Assembly (NCBI GenBank): GCA_002898535.1
Contig: BEHN01000004.1
Location: forward strand, 62,001 to 126,000
Direction: 5' to 3'
Origin: a bacterium HR11
GTDB lineage: Bacteria; Acidobacteriota; HRBIN11
DNA length: 64,000 nucleotides
Below, in pieces: positions 19,130 to 28,099 of the stretch; positions within the stretch are counted from its first letter, which is position 1; every line of letters begins with the position of its first letter. The notes beneath the pieces are model-generated. The model saw only the letters and a list, made by a program, of their open reading frames with translations. It ran no database searches and was not told where the DNA came from. A program made the position numbers and the translations under genes.

Positions 19130-19516
19130 ATGAAACGGTGGATCGCTGTCAGCCTCACAGCCCTGTTCGCCCTGGCCCTGACGGCCTGGGCCCAGCAGCA
19201 GACGCCGCCGGCCGCGCCGGTGGAAAAGGCCCCGGCGGCCCAGGCCGAGAAGACGGCGGCGCCGGCGACGACCCATAAGGCCGTGCGTCACGTCGCCGTC
19301 GGAAAGGTGACGGCCATTTCGGATACGAGCCTGACCATCGAGCGGACCGTCAAGGGCAAGACGGAGACGATGGAGTTCGCCCTGACGAAGCCGCTGTCGG
19401 GCATCGCCCAGGGCGATGAGGTCCGGGTGAGCTACAAGACGGAGGACGGTAAGAACGTGGCGGTCGCCGTCAAGAAGGTCGGGGCCAAGAAGGCGCCGGC
19501 TTCGACCAAGCAGTAG
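19130..19516 (+). CDS. Small exported protein with an OB/beta-barrel-like domain
   Basis: A 128-residue protein with a signal peptide (1-21, ...LTAWAQ), an Ala/Pro/Thr-rich linker (22-52) and a compact beta-rich domain (about 55-115: VAVGKVTAISDTSLTIERTV...GDEVRVSYKTEDGK...AVAVKKV). The pattern 'GKVTAIS...LTIE...V-YK--DGK' is like DUF5666-type periplasmic domains. The C-terminus is Lys-rich. A good GGAGG precedes the ATG; function unknown. Confidence 0.7.
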   Translation: MKRWIAVSLTALFALALTAWAQQQTPPAAPVEKAPAAQAEKTAAPATTHKAVRHVAVGKVTAISDTSLTIERTVKGKTETMEFALTKPLSGIAQGDEVRVSYKTEDGKNVAVAVKKVGAKKAPASTKQ

Positions 19517-19651
19517 CGTTCGGAGGCCCCACCTTCTATACTGTCGGGTGAGTCGGGCAGGGGGCGGGTCCCGTCCCCTGCCCCCGACACCCGAGGGCGG
19601 GCTTCAGTCCGCCGGACGGCACGGCCAGACACCCACCCCGAGGTCCGGCCC

Positions 19652-21004
19652 ATGCGATTCGCCCGGGTCCGGGGCCCGATTCCGGGCCCCCGGTCTCTGG
19701 AATGGTTCGAGCAGGAGCAGGCTTATATCGCGCCCGGGATTCAGAGCATCGCCCTGTATGCCCGGCTGGCCATCGCCCGGGGCGAGGGGGCCATCGTCGA
19801 GGACGTCGACGGCAATCGGTTCATCGACTTCTTCACGGGCGTGGGCGTCGCCATCTTGGGGCATGCCCATCCCAAGTGGGTCCGGGCCGTCCAGGAGCAG
19901 GCCGCCCGCATCGCCGTCGGAAGCTTTACGACCCAGGCCCGGGCCGAGCTGGTACGGCTTCTGAGCGAGATCGCTCCGGGCGACATCCGGCGAGCCCAGT
20001 TTTACAGTAGCGGGGCCGAGGCCGTCGAGGCGGCCCTTCGGCTGGCCAAGTCGTACACGAAGAAGCGGGAGTTCCTGGGCTTCTGGGGCGGCTTTCACGG
20101 CAAGACCGGTGGCGTCCTCGGCCTGCTGGGCGACCCCTTCAAGCACGAGCTCGGTCCCCTCATGCCGGGGACCTACCTGACGCCCTATGCCGACTGCTAC
20201 CACTGCGCCCTCGGCCAGACGTTCCCGGACTGTCAGTTCGCCTGCGTCGAGTTCTTACGCCAGAAGGTCCTCACCGAGACGACGAACGACCTGGCGGCCA
20301 TCGTCGTCGAACCCATCCAGGGGACGGCCGGCAACGTCGTCCCCCCGCCGGGTTACCTGCAGCGATTGCAGGCTTGCGCCCGGGAGTTCGGGGCCCTGCT
20401 CATCTGCGACGAGACGATCACCGGGTTCGGTCGGACGGGCAAGATGTTCGCCTGCGAGCACGACGGCGTCGTGCCGGACGTCATCGTCATCGGCAAGGGC
20501 TTCGGCGGGGGCTTCCCTATCACGGGCCTCCTGATTCGGGAAGAAGTCGCCCATGCCCGTCCCTTTGCGGACCCGAGCGGGAGCTCGTCCAGCTTCGGCG
20601 GCAATCCCCTCGCCGTGGCGGCCGCCCTGGCGACCGTCCGGGTCGTCCTGGAGGAGGACCTCGTCTCGCATGCGGCCCGCATGGGCCGGTTCATGCTGGA
20701 CCGCCTGGCGGTCTTTCCGGAACGGTACCCCTTTGTCGGACGGGTCCAGGGCCGGGGCCTCATGATCGGCATCGAGCTGGTCGCCGACCGTTGGACCCGG
20801 GCGCCCCTGGACCGGCGGTGGACCCGGATGATCTTCGAGGAATGCCTCCGGCGGGGCCTGATCGCCATGGTCTACCAGCCGAACATGCGGCTGTACCCGC
20901 CGCTGACCGTCACCGAGGCGATCGCCGAGGAGGGCATCGCCATCCTGCAGGAGGCCTTCGATGCCGTCGCCGATCGAATCCTCGCTGAAGCCCCGGGAGG
21001 TTGA
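19652..21004 (+). CDS. Class III PLP-dependent aminotransferase
   Basis: A 450-residue fold-type I aminotransferase of the acetylornithine/4-aminobutyrate group. Visible are the cofactor-binding YSSGAEAVEAALRLA, GFWGGFHGK, the DETITGFGRTGKMFACEH segment and the Schiff-base Lys in VIVIGKGFGGGFP, then SSSFGGNPLAVAAALA. Length is normal. It overlaps the CDP-alcohol phosphatidyltransferase gene by 44 bp and leads a four-gene cluster, so its substrate is probably a keto-sugar, cyclitol or keto-acid destined for a lipid head group rather than GABA. Confidence 0.88.
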   Translation: MRFARVRGPIPGPRSLEWFEQEQAYIAPGIQSIALYARLAIARGEGAIVEDVDGNRFIDFFTGVGVAILGHAHPKWVRAVQEQAARIAVGSFTTQARAELVRLLSEIAPGDIRRAQFYSSGAEAVEAALRLAKSYTKKREFLGFWGGFHGKTGGVLGLLGDPFKHELGPLMPGTYLTPYADCYHCALGQTFPDCQFACVEFLRQKVLTETTNDLAAIVVEPIQGTAGNVVPPPGYLQRLQACAREFGALLICDETITGFGRTGKMFACEHDGVVPDVIVIGKGFGGGFPITGLLIREEVAHARPFADPSGSSSSFGGNPLAVAAALATVRVVLEEDLVSHAARMGRFMLDRLAVFPERYPFVGRVQGRGLMIGIELVADRWTRAPLDRRWTRMIFEECLRRGLIAMVYQPNMRLYPPLTVTEAIAEEGIAILQEAFDAVADRILAEAPGG

Positions 21005-21887
21005 GGAGTGGGTCGACCTGTGGTTTTACCGGCCCGTCGGGTACCGGATCGCCCGGGTCTGCGGGCGTCTGGGGGTCCATCCCAACACCGTGACGGTCCT
21101 CAGCGGCCTGCTGGGCGTCCTGGCGGGCCACCTGTTTTACTACCCGAGCCGCTGGGTCAACCTGGCCGGCATCGGCGTCTTCTTGATGGCCGACCTCCTG
21201 GATAGTGCCGACGGTCAACTCGCCCGGCTGTCGCAGAAGGTATCCCTGTGGGGCCGGATCCTGGACGGCGTGGCGGGGACCCTCATGTTCACGAGTTGCT
21301 ATGTCCATCTCTGCGCCCGCCTCATGCGTTCCACGGGCCATGCGTGGGTCTGGCTCCTGGGCGCTCTGGCCGGGTGGAGCCACTCCTTCCAGAGTTCCCT
21401 GGCCGACTACTACCGGCTGGCTTACGTGCGTCTGGCCGTCCGTCCCGAGGAGGGCCCGATGGACCGGTCTTGGGTACTGCGGCGGCAGTACGAACGCTTG
21501 CGGGGCGTGCCGAACGGCTTCCTGCAAAGGCTCCTGCTGGCCTTCTATATCCCCTACGTCCGGCGGGTCGAGGTCGTCTCGCCGAACTTCGTCCGCCTCC
21601 TGCGTCGGATTTACGACGAGGGCGGCGGGGTCGCGCCGGCCGGTTTCGCCGAGATGTACCGCCGCCTGAATCGGCCCCTGATGAAGTATTACAGCCTGCT
21701 GGCGACGAACCTGCGGATCGCCGTCCTGTTCACCTGCCTCCTGCTGGACCGCATTTTGCTATTCTTTCTGTTTGAGGCCCTCGTCCTGAACGCCGTGGCG
21801 GCGGGCCTCCTGGTCATCCAGGACCGGCAGGTCCGCCGACTCCTGGGATGGCTCCGGAGCGGGGTCGGGACACCGGAGACGGCGTAG
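20961..21887 (+). CDS. CDP-alcohol phosphatidyltransferase family protein (variant motif)
   Basis: A 308-residue membrane protein with about six hydrophobic segments. The catalytic signature is recognisable at about residues 79-104: DSADGQLAR...GRILDGVAG. In the family pattern D-x2-DG-x2-AR-x8-G-x3-D-x3-D the last Asp is Gly here, although it is normally essential. ATG 20961 (after AGGAGG) lies inside the aminotransferase gene; the oxidoreductase gene starts 3 bp after its stop. It should transfer a phospho-alcohol between CDP-lipid and head group, or may be non-catalytic if the lost Asp is not compensated. Confidence 0.82.
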   Translation: MPSPIESSLKPREVEEWVDLWFYRPVGYRIARVCGRLGVHPNTVTVLSGLLGVLAGHLFYYPSRWVNLAGIGVFLMADLLDSADGQLARLSQKVSLWGRILDGVAGTLMFTSCYVHLCARLMRSTGHAWVWLLGALAGWSHSFQSSLADYYRLAYVRLAVRPEEGPMDRSWVLRRQYERLRGVPNGFLQRLLLAFYIPYVRRVEVVSPNFVRLLRRIYDEGGGVAPAGFAEMYRRLNRPLMKYYSLLATNLRIAVLFTCLLLDRILLFFLFEALVLNAVAAGLLVIQDRQVRRLLGWLRSGVGTPETA

Positions 21888-21890
21888 GCG

Positions 21891-22937
21891 ATGGTGTGGA
21901 AGGGTGCCATCCTCGGCGTCGGAAACATCGCCCTCCAGGCCCACGTCCCGGCCTTTCAGACCGACGAATTCCTGCGCCAGCGGGTCCGCATCGTGGCCGT
22001 CGTCGAGCCCGTCGAGGCCCGGCATGCGGCCATCCGGGAGCGCCTGCCCGAGGCCCGCATCTACCGGGACGCCGCCGACCTGTTTCGGTCCGAACGCCTG
22101 GACTTCGTGGACATCTGTGCGCCGCCCCATGTGCATCGGGACCTCATCCGACAGGCCGTGCGCCACGGGTGCCATGTCCTGTGCGAGAAGCCCCTGGCCC
22201 CCCGGCTGTCCGACGCCCGGGCCATCGCCCGACTCCTCCGGGACCGGCCCCGGGTCCTCATGGTCTGTCATCAATACCGCTACGCGCCCGTATGGCAAGC
22301 CCTCCGGGCCTTGATCGCCGAGGGGCGCCTGGGACCGGTCGGGTTTGCGGACATCACCGTCCTGCGGGCCGGCCCGGACCCAGGCGCCGGGGACTGGCAC
22401 CCCTACTGGCGGGTCGACGCCCGGGTCAGCGGCGGCGGGATCCTGATGGACACGGGGATCCATTACATCGACTTGCTTCGGTGGATTTTAGGACCGCCGG
22501 TCGCCGTGTGGGCCCGGACGCAAGTCGTCCGGTACGCCGGCTCCGGCGTGGAAGACACGGCCCTGGTATGCTTGCAATATCCGGCCGGATGGGCCACTCT
22601 TCATCTTTCGTGGGCGGCCCAAGGTCGGCAGAACCGCTTTTTCTTCATCGGCCCCCGGGCGACGGCCCTGTATGACGGCGGCGTCCTGTGGCTTCAGGCG
22701 GACGGGGCTTTGACAGAGCTCGTCCGGGAGCCTCTCTCGGACAAGTCTTGTTACGTGCGCTGGTACGCCGGCCTGTTTCGAGACTTCGTCGTCCGCCTGG
22801 AGGCGTGGCCAGCGTCGGCCGGGGACGACGACCCGCTGGAGGAGGCCGTCGCCACGCTCGACATCTTGGCGGCCTGCTACCGGTCGGCCCGGGTCCACCG
22901 GTGGGTGCCCCTCGTCTCGACCCGTCCGGCCTGTTGA
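21891..22937 (+). CDS. Gfo/Idh/MocA-family NAD(P)-dependent oxidoreductase
   Basis: A 348-residue dehydrogenase. The N-terminal Rossmann fold has GAILGVGNIALQAHVPAF, VVEPVEAR and the family hallmark CEKPLA (about residues 98-103). The C-terminal domain has GGGILMDTGIHYIDLLRWILG, with the conserved Asp/His pair. Members act on sugars, inositols or their phosphates; here the cluster suggests it makes the ketone that the aminotransferase aminates. It begins 3 bp after the phosphatidyltransferase gene. Confidence 0.9.
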   Translation: MVWKGAILGVGNIALQAHVPAFQTDEFLRQRVRIVAVVEPVEARHAAIRERLPEARIYRDAADLFRSERLDFVDICAPPHVHRDLIRQAVRHGCHVLCEKPLAPRLSDARAIARLLRDRPRVLMVCHQYRYAPVWQALRALIAEGRLGPVGFADITVLRAGPDPGAGDWHPYWRVDARVSGGGILMDTGIHYIDLLRWILGPPVAVWARTQVVRYAGSGVEDTALVCLQYPAGWATLHLSWAAQGRQNRFFFIGPRATALYDGGVLWLQADGALTELVREPLSDKSCYVRWYAGLFRDFVVRLEAWPASAGDDDPLEEAVATLDILAACYRSARVHRWVPLVSTRPAC

Positions 22938-22979
22938 GGGTCGGGACCGGACACCCGACGACCCAGCACCGGACACGGG

Positions 22980-24023
22980 ATGGAGATGCGCCCGGCTTGG
23001 CTTCGGTCCGTCGTCCCCTGGCTGTTGTTGGCGGGGGGTCTCGGATTCTTCCTGTACCTCCTGGACCGCTTCGGGGTCTCGGCCCTGGTCCATTCGATTG
23101 CCACGGCCCGGTGGAGTCTCCTGGGGATCGTCTCGCTATGGGTCCCCATCTATCTCTTGAACACGGCCGCCTGGTGGCTTCTGTTGGGACCCTATGGTCG
23201 GGGCCTATCATACGGACGGCTCCTGGCCCTGACCGTCAGCGGCTTTGCCTTGAACTATGCGACGCCCTTTGCCCACCTCGGGGGAGAGCCATATAAGGCG
23301 TACGTCCTCCGCCGGGACCTCGGAGCACCCGGGGCCATCGCGGCCGTCGTCGTCTACCGGATGGTCCACATGCTGGGGCACATGTCGATGCTGATCAGCG
23401 GGGCGGTCTTCACCCTGTTCTGGGTCCCCCTGCCGCCGTCGGTCCGTCGGGGCCTCAGCCTCTCGGTGGTCGGCCTCCTGGCCGTCGCCCTCTTGATTAT
23501 CTCCCGTCACCGTAAGGGGCTGTTTACCCAACTCTTCGGGTGGATGACCCGCAACGGGTTCATGCGGCGGCTCACGGACCGGTGGCCTCTCTCGCCGGAC
23601 GTCCTTCGAGAGATGGACGGCGTCGTGACCCATGCGTACCGTCACCGGGCGGGCCGATTCCTCGGGGCGGTCCTGTTGGAGTACTTCAGCCGTCTCCTGA
23701 TGGTCTTGGAGGTCTACTTGGCCCTGCGGGGGATCGGGGTGTCGGTTTCCCTCCTGGACGCCGTCGTCATCCACACGGTGTGGTCCATCGTCATCAACGT
23801 CCTGTCCGTCGTTCCCTTCAGCGTGGGTGTCCAAGAAGGTGGATTTTACGTGATTTTGCCGGCGTTTCACGTGGATCCCCTGGTCAGCGTGTACGTCGGC
23901 ACGGTCGTGCGTCTTCGGGAGCTGGTCTGGATCCTGATCGGCCTCGGAACGGTCGTCGGCCTGAGCCGCCGCCGGCCCGTCGTCGGTCCGGCCCGCTATC
24001 CTGAAGGAGGGGCATGCCCATGA
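22980..24023 (+). CDS. LPG-synthase/AglD-type transmembrane (flippase-like) protein
   Basis: A 347-residue protein with about eight membrane helices and the family stretch VSGFALNYATPFAHLGGEPYKAYVLRRDLG (about residues 80-110), plus an EGGFYVILPAF motif near the end. These belong to the lysylphosphatidylglycerol synthase TM (UPF0104) superfamily, whose members modify or flip lipids. The 42-bp gap from the oxidoreductase is made of degenerate GGACACCCGACG words, but the strand and order suggest one unit. It overlaps the following kinase by 10 bp. Confidence 0.82.
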   Translation: MEMRPAWLRSVVPWLLLAGGLGFFLYLLDRFGVSALVHSIATARWSLLGIVSLWVPIYLLNTAAWWLLLGPYGRGLSYGRLLALTVSGFALNYATPFAHLGGEPYKAYVLRRDLGAPGAIAAVVVYRMVHMLGHMSMLISGAVFTLFWVPLPPSVRRGLSLSVVGLLAVALLIISRHRKGLFTQLFGWMTRNGFMRRLTDRWPLSPDVLREMDGVVTHAYRHRAGRFLGAVLLEYFSRLLMVLEVYLALRGIGVSVSLLDAVVIHTVWSIVINVLSVVPFSVGVQEGGFYVILPAFHVDPLVSVYVGTVVRLRELVWILIGLGTVVGLSRRRPVVGPARYPEGGACP

Positions 24024-25552
24024 CGGTCCGGACCCGTCTCCTGCTGGTCACGGCCCTGGGCTTGACGCTTACGATGGCCCTGTGGGGCTGGCTCCACCTG
24101 CGGGCCCTGGCGGAGATCCTGCAACACCGGCAACTGGAGACCCTTTACGAGGTCGCCCAGACGGCCGGCGAGTACTTCCAGCACTTTCCCACCCGGCAGG
24201 GCTTAGTCGCCCTGGACCGGGCCCTGGAGGACCTCATCGAGCAGAATCCGAACCTGGTCCGGATCGACGTCTGCGTCCGGCTCCCCCAGGGCATCGGGAA
24301 TGTCGTGGGGGTCAGCCGTGTCAGTTACGACTGGCCGGAAGCGGACTTGGAAGCCGTCTTCCGGTCGGGACGCCCCAGGCAGTTGAGCATCCAGACGGAA
24401 GCCGGCCCGGCCCTGGCCCTCCTGTATCCGGTCCGGTCCGAGCGGTCGCGCAAGCCCTCGGCCGTCGTGGCGGTGGCGGTCTTGACCCACGCCATGACCG
24501 AGGTGCTGAGTCACTCCCGCCGACTCCTCCTCGTGAGTAGCGTCGGCCTCCTGCTGGCCACGCTGGCCGTCCTGACCCTGAGCTACCGGTGGATCATCGG
24601 GCGGCCTCTGCGGACCATCATCGAGACGGTGGACGCCCTCCGCAGTGACGGGGTCCTCCGCCGCATTCCCCTCCAGCGTCGGGACGAGTGGGGCCGCCTG
24701 GCCCGGCACTTCAATCAGATGACCGAGGAGCTGGAGCGCGTCCTGGCCAGCCACCGGGCCCTTCAGCAGGACCTGGAGCGGCGCGTACAGGCGGCGACCC
24801 ATCACGTCATTCAGCTTCAGTATCGGGTCAATCAGCTCGAACGGCTGGCGGCCCTGGGTCAGCTCGTGGCCGTCCTGGCCCACGACCTGGGGACGCCCCT
24901 GCACTCGATCGCCGGCCTGACCCAGCTCCTCCTGGAGCAGGACGTCTGGCCGCCGGAAGCCCGCCGAAAACTCGAGCTCATCCTCCAGCAGACCCAGCGG
25001 TTGCATGCCGTCATCCAGAACGTCCGCCGGGCGACCCGTCTGCCCGAGCCCCGGACGGAGCGGGTGCCGGTCTCGACGCTCCTGGATGAGACTCTGCCCT
25101 TCGTAGAGCCGTGGCTCCAGCGGGCCGGCGTCCGGCTCCAGGTCGACGTCGCCCCCGACCTGCCCCCGCTGTATGCGGACCGTTATCGAGTCCAGACCGT
25201 CCTGCTGAATCTGATCCAGAACGCCGTCGAGGCGATGCCGTCCGGGGGGCGTCTCACGATTTCGGCCCGGATGGTCCCCGAGCGCCATGCCGTCGCCATC
25301 GCCGTGCGGGACACGGGGCCCGGCATTCCCCCGGAGGTCCAGGCCCGCATGTTCGAGCCCTTTTTCAGCACTCGACAAGACGAGGGCCTGCGGGGCCTCG
25401 GCCTGGCCATCGTCCAGGACATCGTCCGGGGCCACGGGGGATCGATCGAGGTCGAAAGCCGACCCGGCGAGGGGACCTGCTTCGTGATTTACTGGCCGGT
25501 CGCCGTCTCCGAGTCCGAGGCGTCCGCCGACCCGGCGGGGAGCAGGCCGTAG
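24014..25552 (+). CDS. HAMP-domain sensor histidine kinase
   Basis: A 512-residue kinase with an N-terminal membrane helix (about 10-30), a periplasmic domain (about 31-170), a second helix (about 174-194), HAMP (about 195-250), a HisKA helix with His290 (VLAHDLGTPLHS) and HATPase_c (NLIQNAVEAMPSGG, DTGPGIP, GLRGLGLAI). It starts at ATG 24014 or 24020, overlapping the upstream gene. Its last 64 bp overlap, tail to tail, the end of the NtrC-type regulator on the other strand, its likely partner. Confidence 0.88.
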   Translation: MPMTVRTRLLLVTALGLTLTMALWGWLHLRALAEILQHRQLETLYEVAQTAGEYFQHFPTRQGLVALDRALEDLIEQNPNLVRIDVCVRLPQGIGNVVGVSRVSYDWPEADLEAVFRSGRPRQLSIQTEAGPALALLYPVRSERSRKPSAVVAVAVLTHAMTEVLSHSRRLLLVSSVGLLLATLAVLTLSYRWIIGRPLRTIIETVDALRSDGVLRRIPLQRRDEWGRLARHFNQMTEELERVLASHRALQQDLERRVQAATHHVIQLQYRVNQLERLAALGQLVAVLAHDLGTPLHSIAGLTQLLLEQDVWPPEARRKLELILQQTQRLHAVIQNVRRATRLPEPRTERVPVSTLLDETLPFVEPWLQRAGVRLQVDVAPDLPPLYADRYRVQTVLLNLIQNAVEAMPSGGRLTISARMVPERHAVAIAVRDTGPGIPPEVQARMFEPFFSTRQDEGLRGLGLAIVQDIVRGHGGSIEVESRPGEGTCFVIYWPVAVSESEASADPAGSRP

Positions 25553-26856
25553 CGCCGCATCTTCATCCGGAGGGTCTTCCGGTCGATGCCCAAGAGACGG
25601 GCCGTCCGGCTTCGGTTCCACCCCGTGGTCCGGAGTGTCTGCAGGATTTGGTCCCGCTCGGCCCGTTCGAGGGGCGTCAGCAGAGGCGGTTCCGAGCCTC
25701 GGCTCGCCGGTCGAAGCTTCTCGGGCAGGTGCTCGGGAAGGATCACGTCCAGCGAAGACATCAGGAGGGCATGCTGGAGGACGTTCTCCAGCTCCCGGAC
25801 GTTGCCCGGCCAGTCGTAGGCCATCAGGCACTCCATCGCCTCGGGGGACAGACGCACGTGGGGATGACCCAGGCGGTGGAGGCAGTGTTGGACGAGCAGG
25901 GGCAGGTCCTCCTTCCGTTCCCGGAGGGGCGGGACCCGCAGACGCACGACAAAGCGGTACAGGAGGTCGGCCCGAAATCGGCCGGCCCGGACCTCGGCGT
26001 CGATGTCCCGATTCGTCGCCGCCACGACCCGGACCTGCACCCGGCGGACGGTCGCGCTTCCCAGACGTCGCACCTCGCCGTCCTGGAGAAACCGCAGGAG
26101 CTTCCCCTGCAGGGCCGGGGACATCTCCGTGACCTCGTCCAGAAAGAGGGTCCCCCCTTGGGCCGATTCGATGAGGCCGACATGCGTGTGCTCGGCGCCC
26201 GTGAAGGCGCCCTTCTCGTAGCCGAACAGCTCGGACTCCAGCAGGGTCTCCGGGATGGCCCCGCAGTGGACGACGACGAAGGGGGCCGTCCGGCGGCCGC
26301 TCAACTGATGAAGGGCCCGGGCGACCAGCTCCTTGCCCGTCCCGCTCTCGCCCTCGATGAGGACACTGACCCAGGCGTCGGCCAACCGGACGAGTGTCTT
26401 GTACAGCTCGACCATGGCCGCCGAGGAGCCGACCAGGCGGGGGCCTTCATCGTCGGCGGCCTGGGCCTCCCAGCGGATGTGGTGCTGACGAAGTTCCCGG
26501 ACCTCCAGGACCCGGCGGACGGCCGCCCGGATGGCGTCCGGCGAGAACGGCTTGCTGATGTAGTCCCAGGCCCCCAGCTGAAAGGCCTCCATCGTCGTCT
26601 CCAGGGACCCATAGGCCGTCACGAGGATGACCGGCAGGTCCGGCCGCCGCCGGCGGACCGACCGCAGGAATTGAAGGCCGTCCACGCCGGGCATCCGGAT
26701 GTCGGAAATGACTAAGTCCACCTCGTCCAGGTCTCGCGGCGGGACAGCCTCGACCGACGTGTAGGCCGTGACCGCATAGCCGGCCCGTTCGAGGGCCTCC
26801 TGGAGAAACTCGCAGGCGACGGGGTCGTCATCCAGGACGAGGATGCGGGCCGCCAT
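25489..26856 (-). CDS. NtrC-family sigma-54 response regulator
   Basis: A 455-residue regulator. The receiver has VLDDDP, phospho-acceptor in VISDIRMPG, and ISKPFS. The AAA+ domain has GESGTGKE, GAFTGA, GGTLFLDEVTE and DWPGNVREL. The Fis-like HTH is NRSRTARLLGIDRKTLRMKMRR. ATG 26856 starts directly at MAARILVLDDDP; the 45 extra codons in the frame to 26991 are low-complexity spacer. The 3' end overlaps the kinase gene by 64 bp. The intact GAFTGA loop implies control of sigma-54 promoters. Confidence 0.92.
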   Translation of the reverse strand: MAARILVLDDDPVACEFLQEALERAGYAVTAYTSVEAVPPRDLDEVDLVISDIRMPGVDGLQFLRSVRRRRPDLPVILVTAYGSLETTMEAFQLGAWDYISKPFSPDAIRAAVRRVLEVRELRQHHIRWEAQAADDEGPRLVGSSAAMVELYKTLVRLADAWVSVLIEGESGTGKELVARALHQLSGRRTAPFVVVHCGAIPETLLESELFGYEKGAFTGAEHTHVGLIESAQGGTLFLDEVTEMSPALQGKLLRFLQDGEVRRLGSATVRRVQVRVVAATNRDIDAEVRAGRFRADLLYRFVVRLRVPPLRERKEDLPLLVQHCLHRLGHPHVRLSPEAMECLMAYDWPGNVRELENVLQHALLMSSLDVILPEHLPEKLRPASRGSEPPLLTPLERAERDQILQTLRTTGWNRSRTARLLGIDRKTLRMKMRRYGLLPAGSADASDSETATGQ

Positions 26857-26960
26857 GGCTGTGGCCGTTTCCGAGGCTTCTGGGGACGGGGCGCTCGGTG
26901 TCGACAGCGAAGGGTCTGTCGTCTGGGGTCCGTGGTCTCTCCTTGCGACGATCCCGTCCG

Positions 26961-27085
26961 GACGAGCAGGGCTGGGATGAAAATAACCCATTGGCCGACC
27001 TGCTTATCCTACCGAATTTTCGAACGCCTGGATTGCCGGATGAACGCGACCCCGCTCTCAGGCGAGCGGGGCTGGGATGAAAATA
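26961..27085. repeat. Pair of direct repeats 100 bp apart upstream of the NtrC gene
   Basis: GGCTGGGATGAAAATA occurs at 26970-26985 and again at 27070-27085, with similar preceding bases (GACGAGCAGG / GGCGAGCGGG). Both lie between the regulator start (26856) and tatA. They could be regulator binding sites or a tandem duplication; the complement TATTTTCATCCC reads toward the regulator gene. Confidence 0.5.
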
Positions 27086-27119
27086 GGACCCGAGCCGTGT
27101 CATGCCGTCCCCACGCTCG

Positions 27120-27368
27120 CTACGGCTCCCGCGACGGGCGGGCTTCGTCCCCGGCCGTCGTCGGAAGGGCCTTCCCGTCCGAGGCCTTCGGCGACGTCCG
27201 GTCGGGCGGGCCCTCCAGCTCCCGCTTGGCCTCCCGGAAAGCCCGGATGAAGTTGGCCACGCCCTCGCCGAGGCCCTTCCCGATGTCGGCCAGACGGCCA
27301 GCCCCAAAGATCATCAATACGATCAGGAAGATAAGCAAGAGTTCCCACAGCGAGACGCTTTCAAACAT
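27120..27368 (-). CDS. tatA: Sec-independent translocase TatA/TatE
   Basis: An 82-residue protein with the TatA layout: one N-terminal membrane helix (about 7-22, ELLLIFLIVLMIFGAG), the hinge RLADIGKGLGEG, an amphipathic helix (VANFIRAFREAKREL) and a charged flexible tail. The Phe-Gly of the hinge region is present. tatC is not in the window. The Rieske protein 2.7 kb away has a Tat-like TRRQF motif and is a plausible client. Confidence 0.9.
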   Translation of the reverse strand: MFESVSLWELLLIFLIVLMIFGAGRLADIGKGLGEGVANFIRAFREAKRELEGPPDRTSPKASDGKALPTTAGDEARPSREP

Positions 27369-27431
27369 GATCAGCCCTCACCGGGTCGGATGTTCGGGGA
27401 TGAAGGCTGGCGACTGTACGCCAAGCCTCTT

Positions 27432-27694
27432 ATCAGAGCCGTTCGGTTGGTGAAAACCCGCATGGATTCGGCTTTTCCGACCCTTCGGGAAGGACGGTTT
27501 TTCAAGCTTTGGCAGATAGGCAGTTCGGCAGATGGGCAGATGGTCCCAAAAGCCCTGGGGCTGATCCTTGCCCACCCGGCTTCTATCCGCCTATCTGCCG
27601 ACCTGCCCATCTGCCGGATGCTTGAAAAACCGTGCTTCCCGGGCATTGGGAAAGGTTGTTCTGACGCCATTCTCACGAACCGAACCGCTCTGTT
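27432..27694 (-). mobile_element. 263-bp MITE-like element, copy A3
   Basis: Starts TATCAGAGCCGTTCGG and ends CCGAACCGCTCTGTTA, exactly 263 bp between the TA dinucleotides. The interior is the reverse complement of A1/A4 with few changes. Nothing in it resembles a protein gene. Confidence 0.85.
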
Positions 27695-28018
27695 AGGAAA
27701 ATTTAGACGCTTTGACGGCGCAGGCCGTTTTGTCTGGGCCATCGTCGGCTTCTTGCCTGTACATTTACCCGGAAACCCTCGCCCGATTTCCCCCGCCGGG
27801 CCGAACCGGACCCCAAAAAGGCGGCGCGCCGGTGCGAGATCCGGGTTGGATCCGGGTGGCACAAAAGCGCCACAAAGGGGCCCCGGCCATGACGGTCGGA
27901 CAGGCCCGGGCCGGTCCCGCAGGCCGGGAGAGGGGCGGCGAATGGACTCGATGGACTTGACGGAAGGGTTCGTTCTCCTTGAAACTTCGTCCAGATATGG
28001 GCGAGGGGCCGGTGTTAG

Positions 28019-28043
28019 AGGGGCGACCCGCCGGGTCGCCCCT
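28019..28043. repeat. AGGGGCGACCC palindrome
   Basis: Perfect arms AGGGGCGACCC and GGGTCGCCCCT with a 3-base loop. A longer relative with no loop is at 38107-38138. Such GGGGCGACC palindromes recur in many unrelated bacterial genomes (general knowledge), so this is probably a dispersed extragenic palindrome. Confidence 0.6.
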
Positions 28044-28099
28044 ACGGCGGCCGGTACCCTCGTCCCTGGGGGAGGAGGTCAAGGTGAGGGAGCCCCAAT

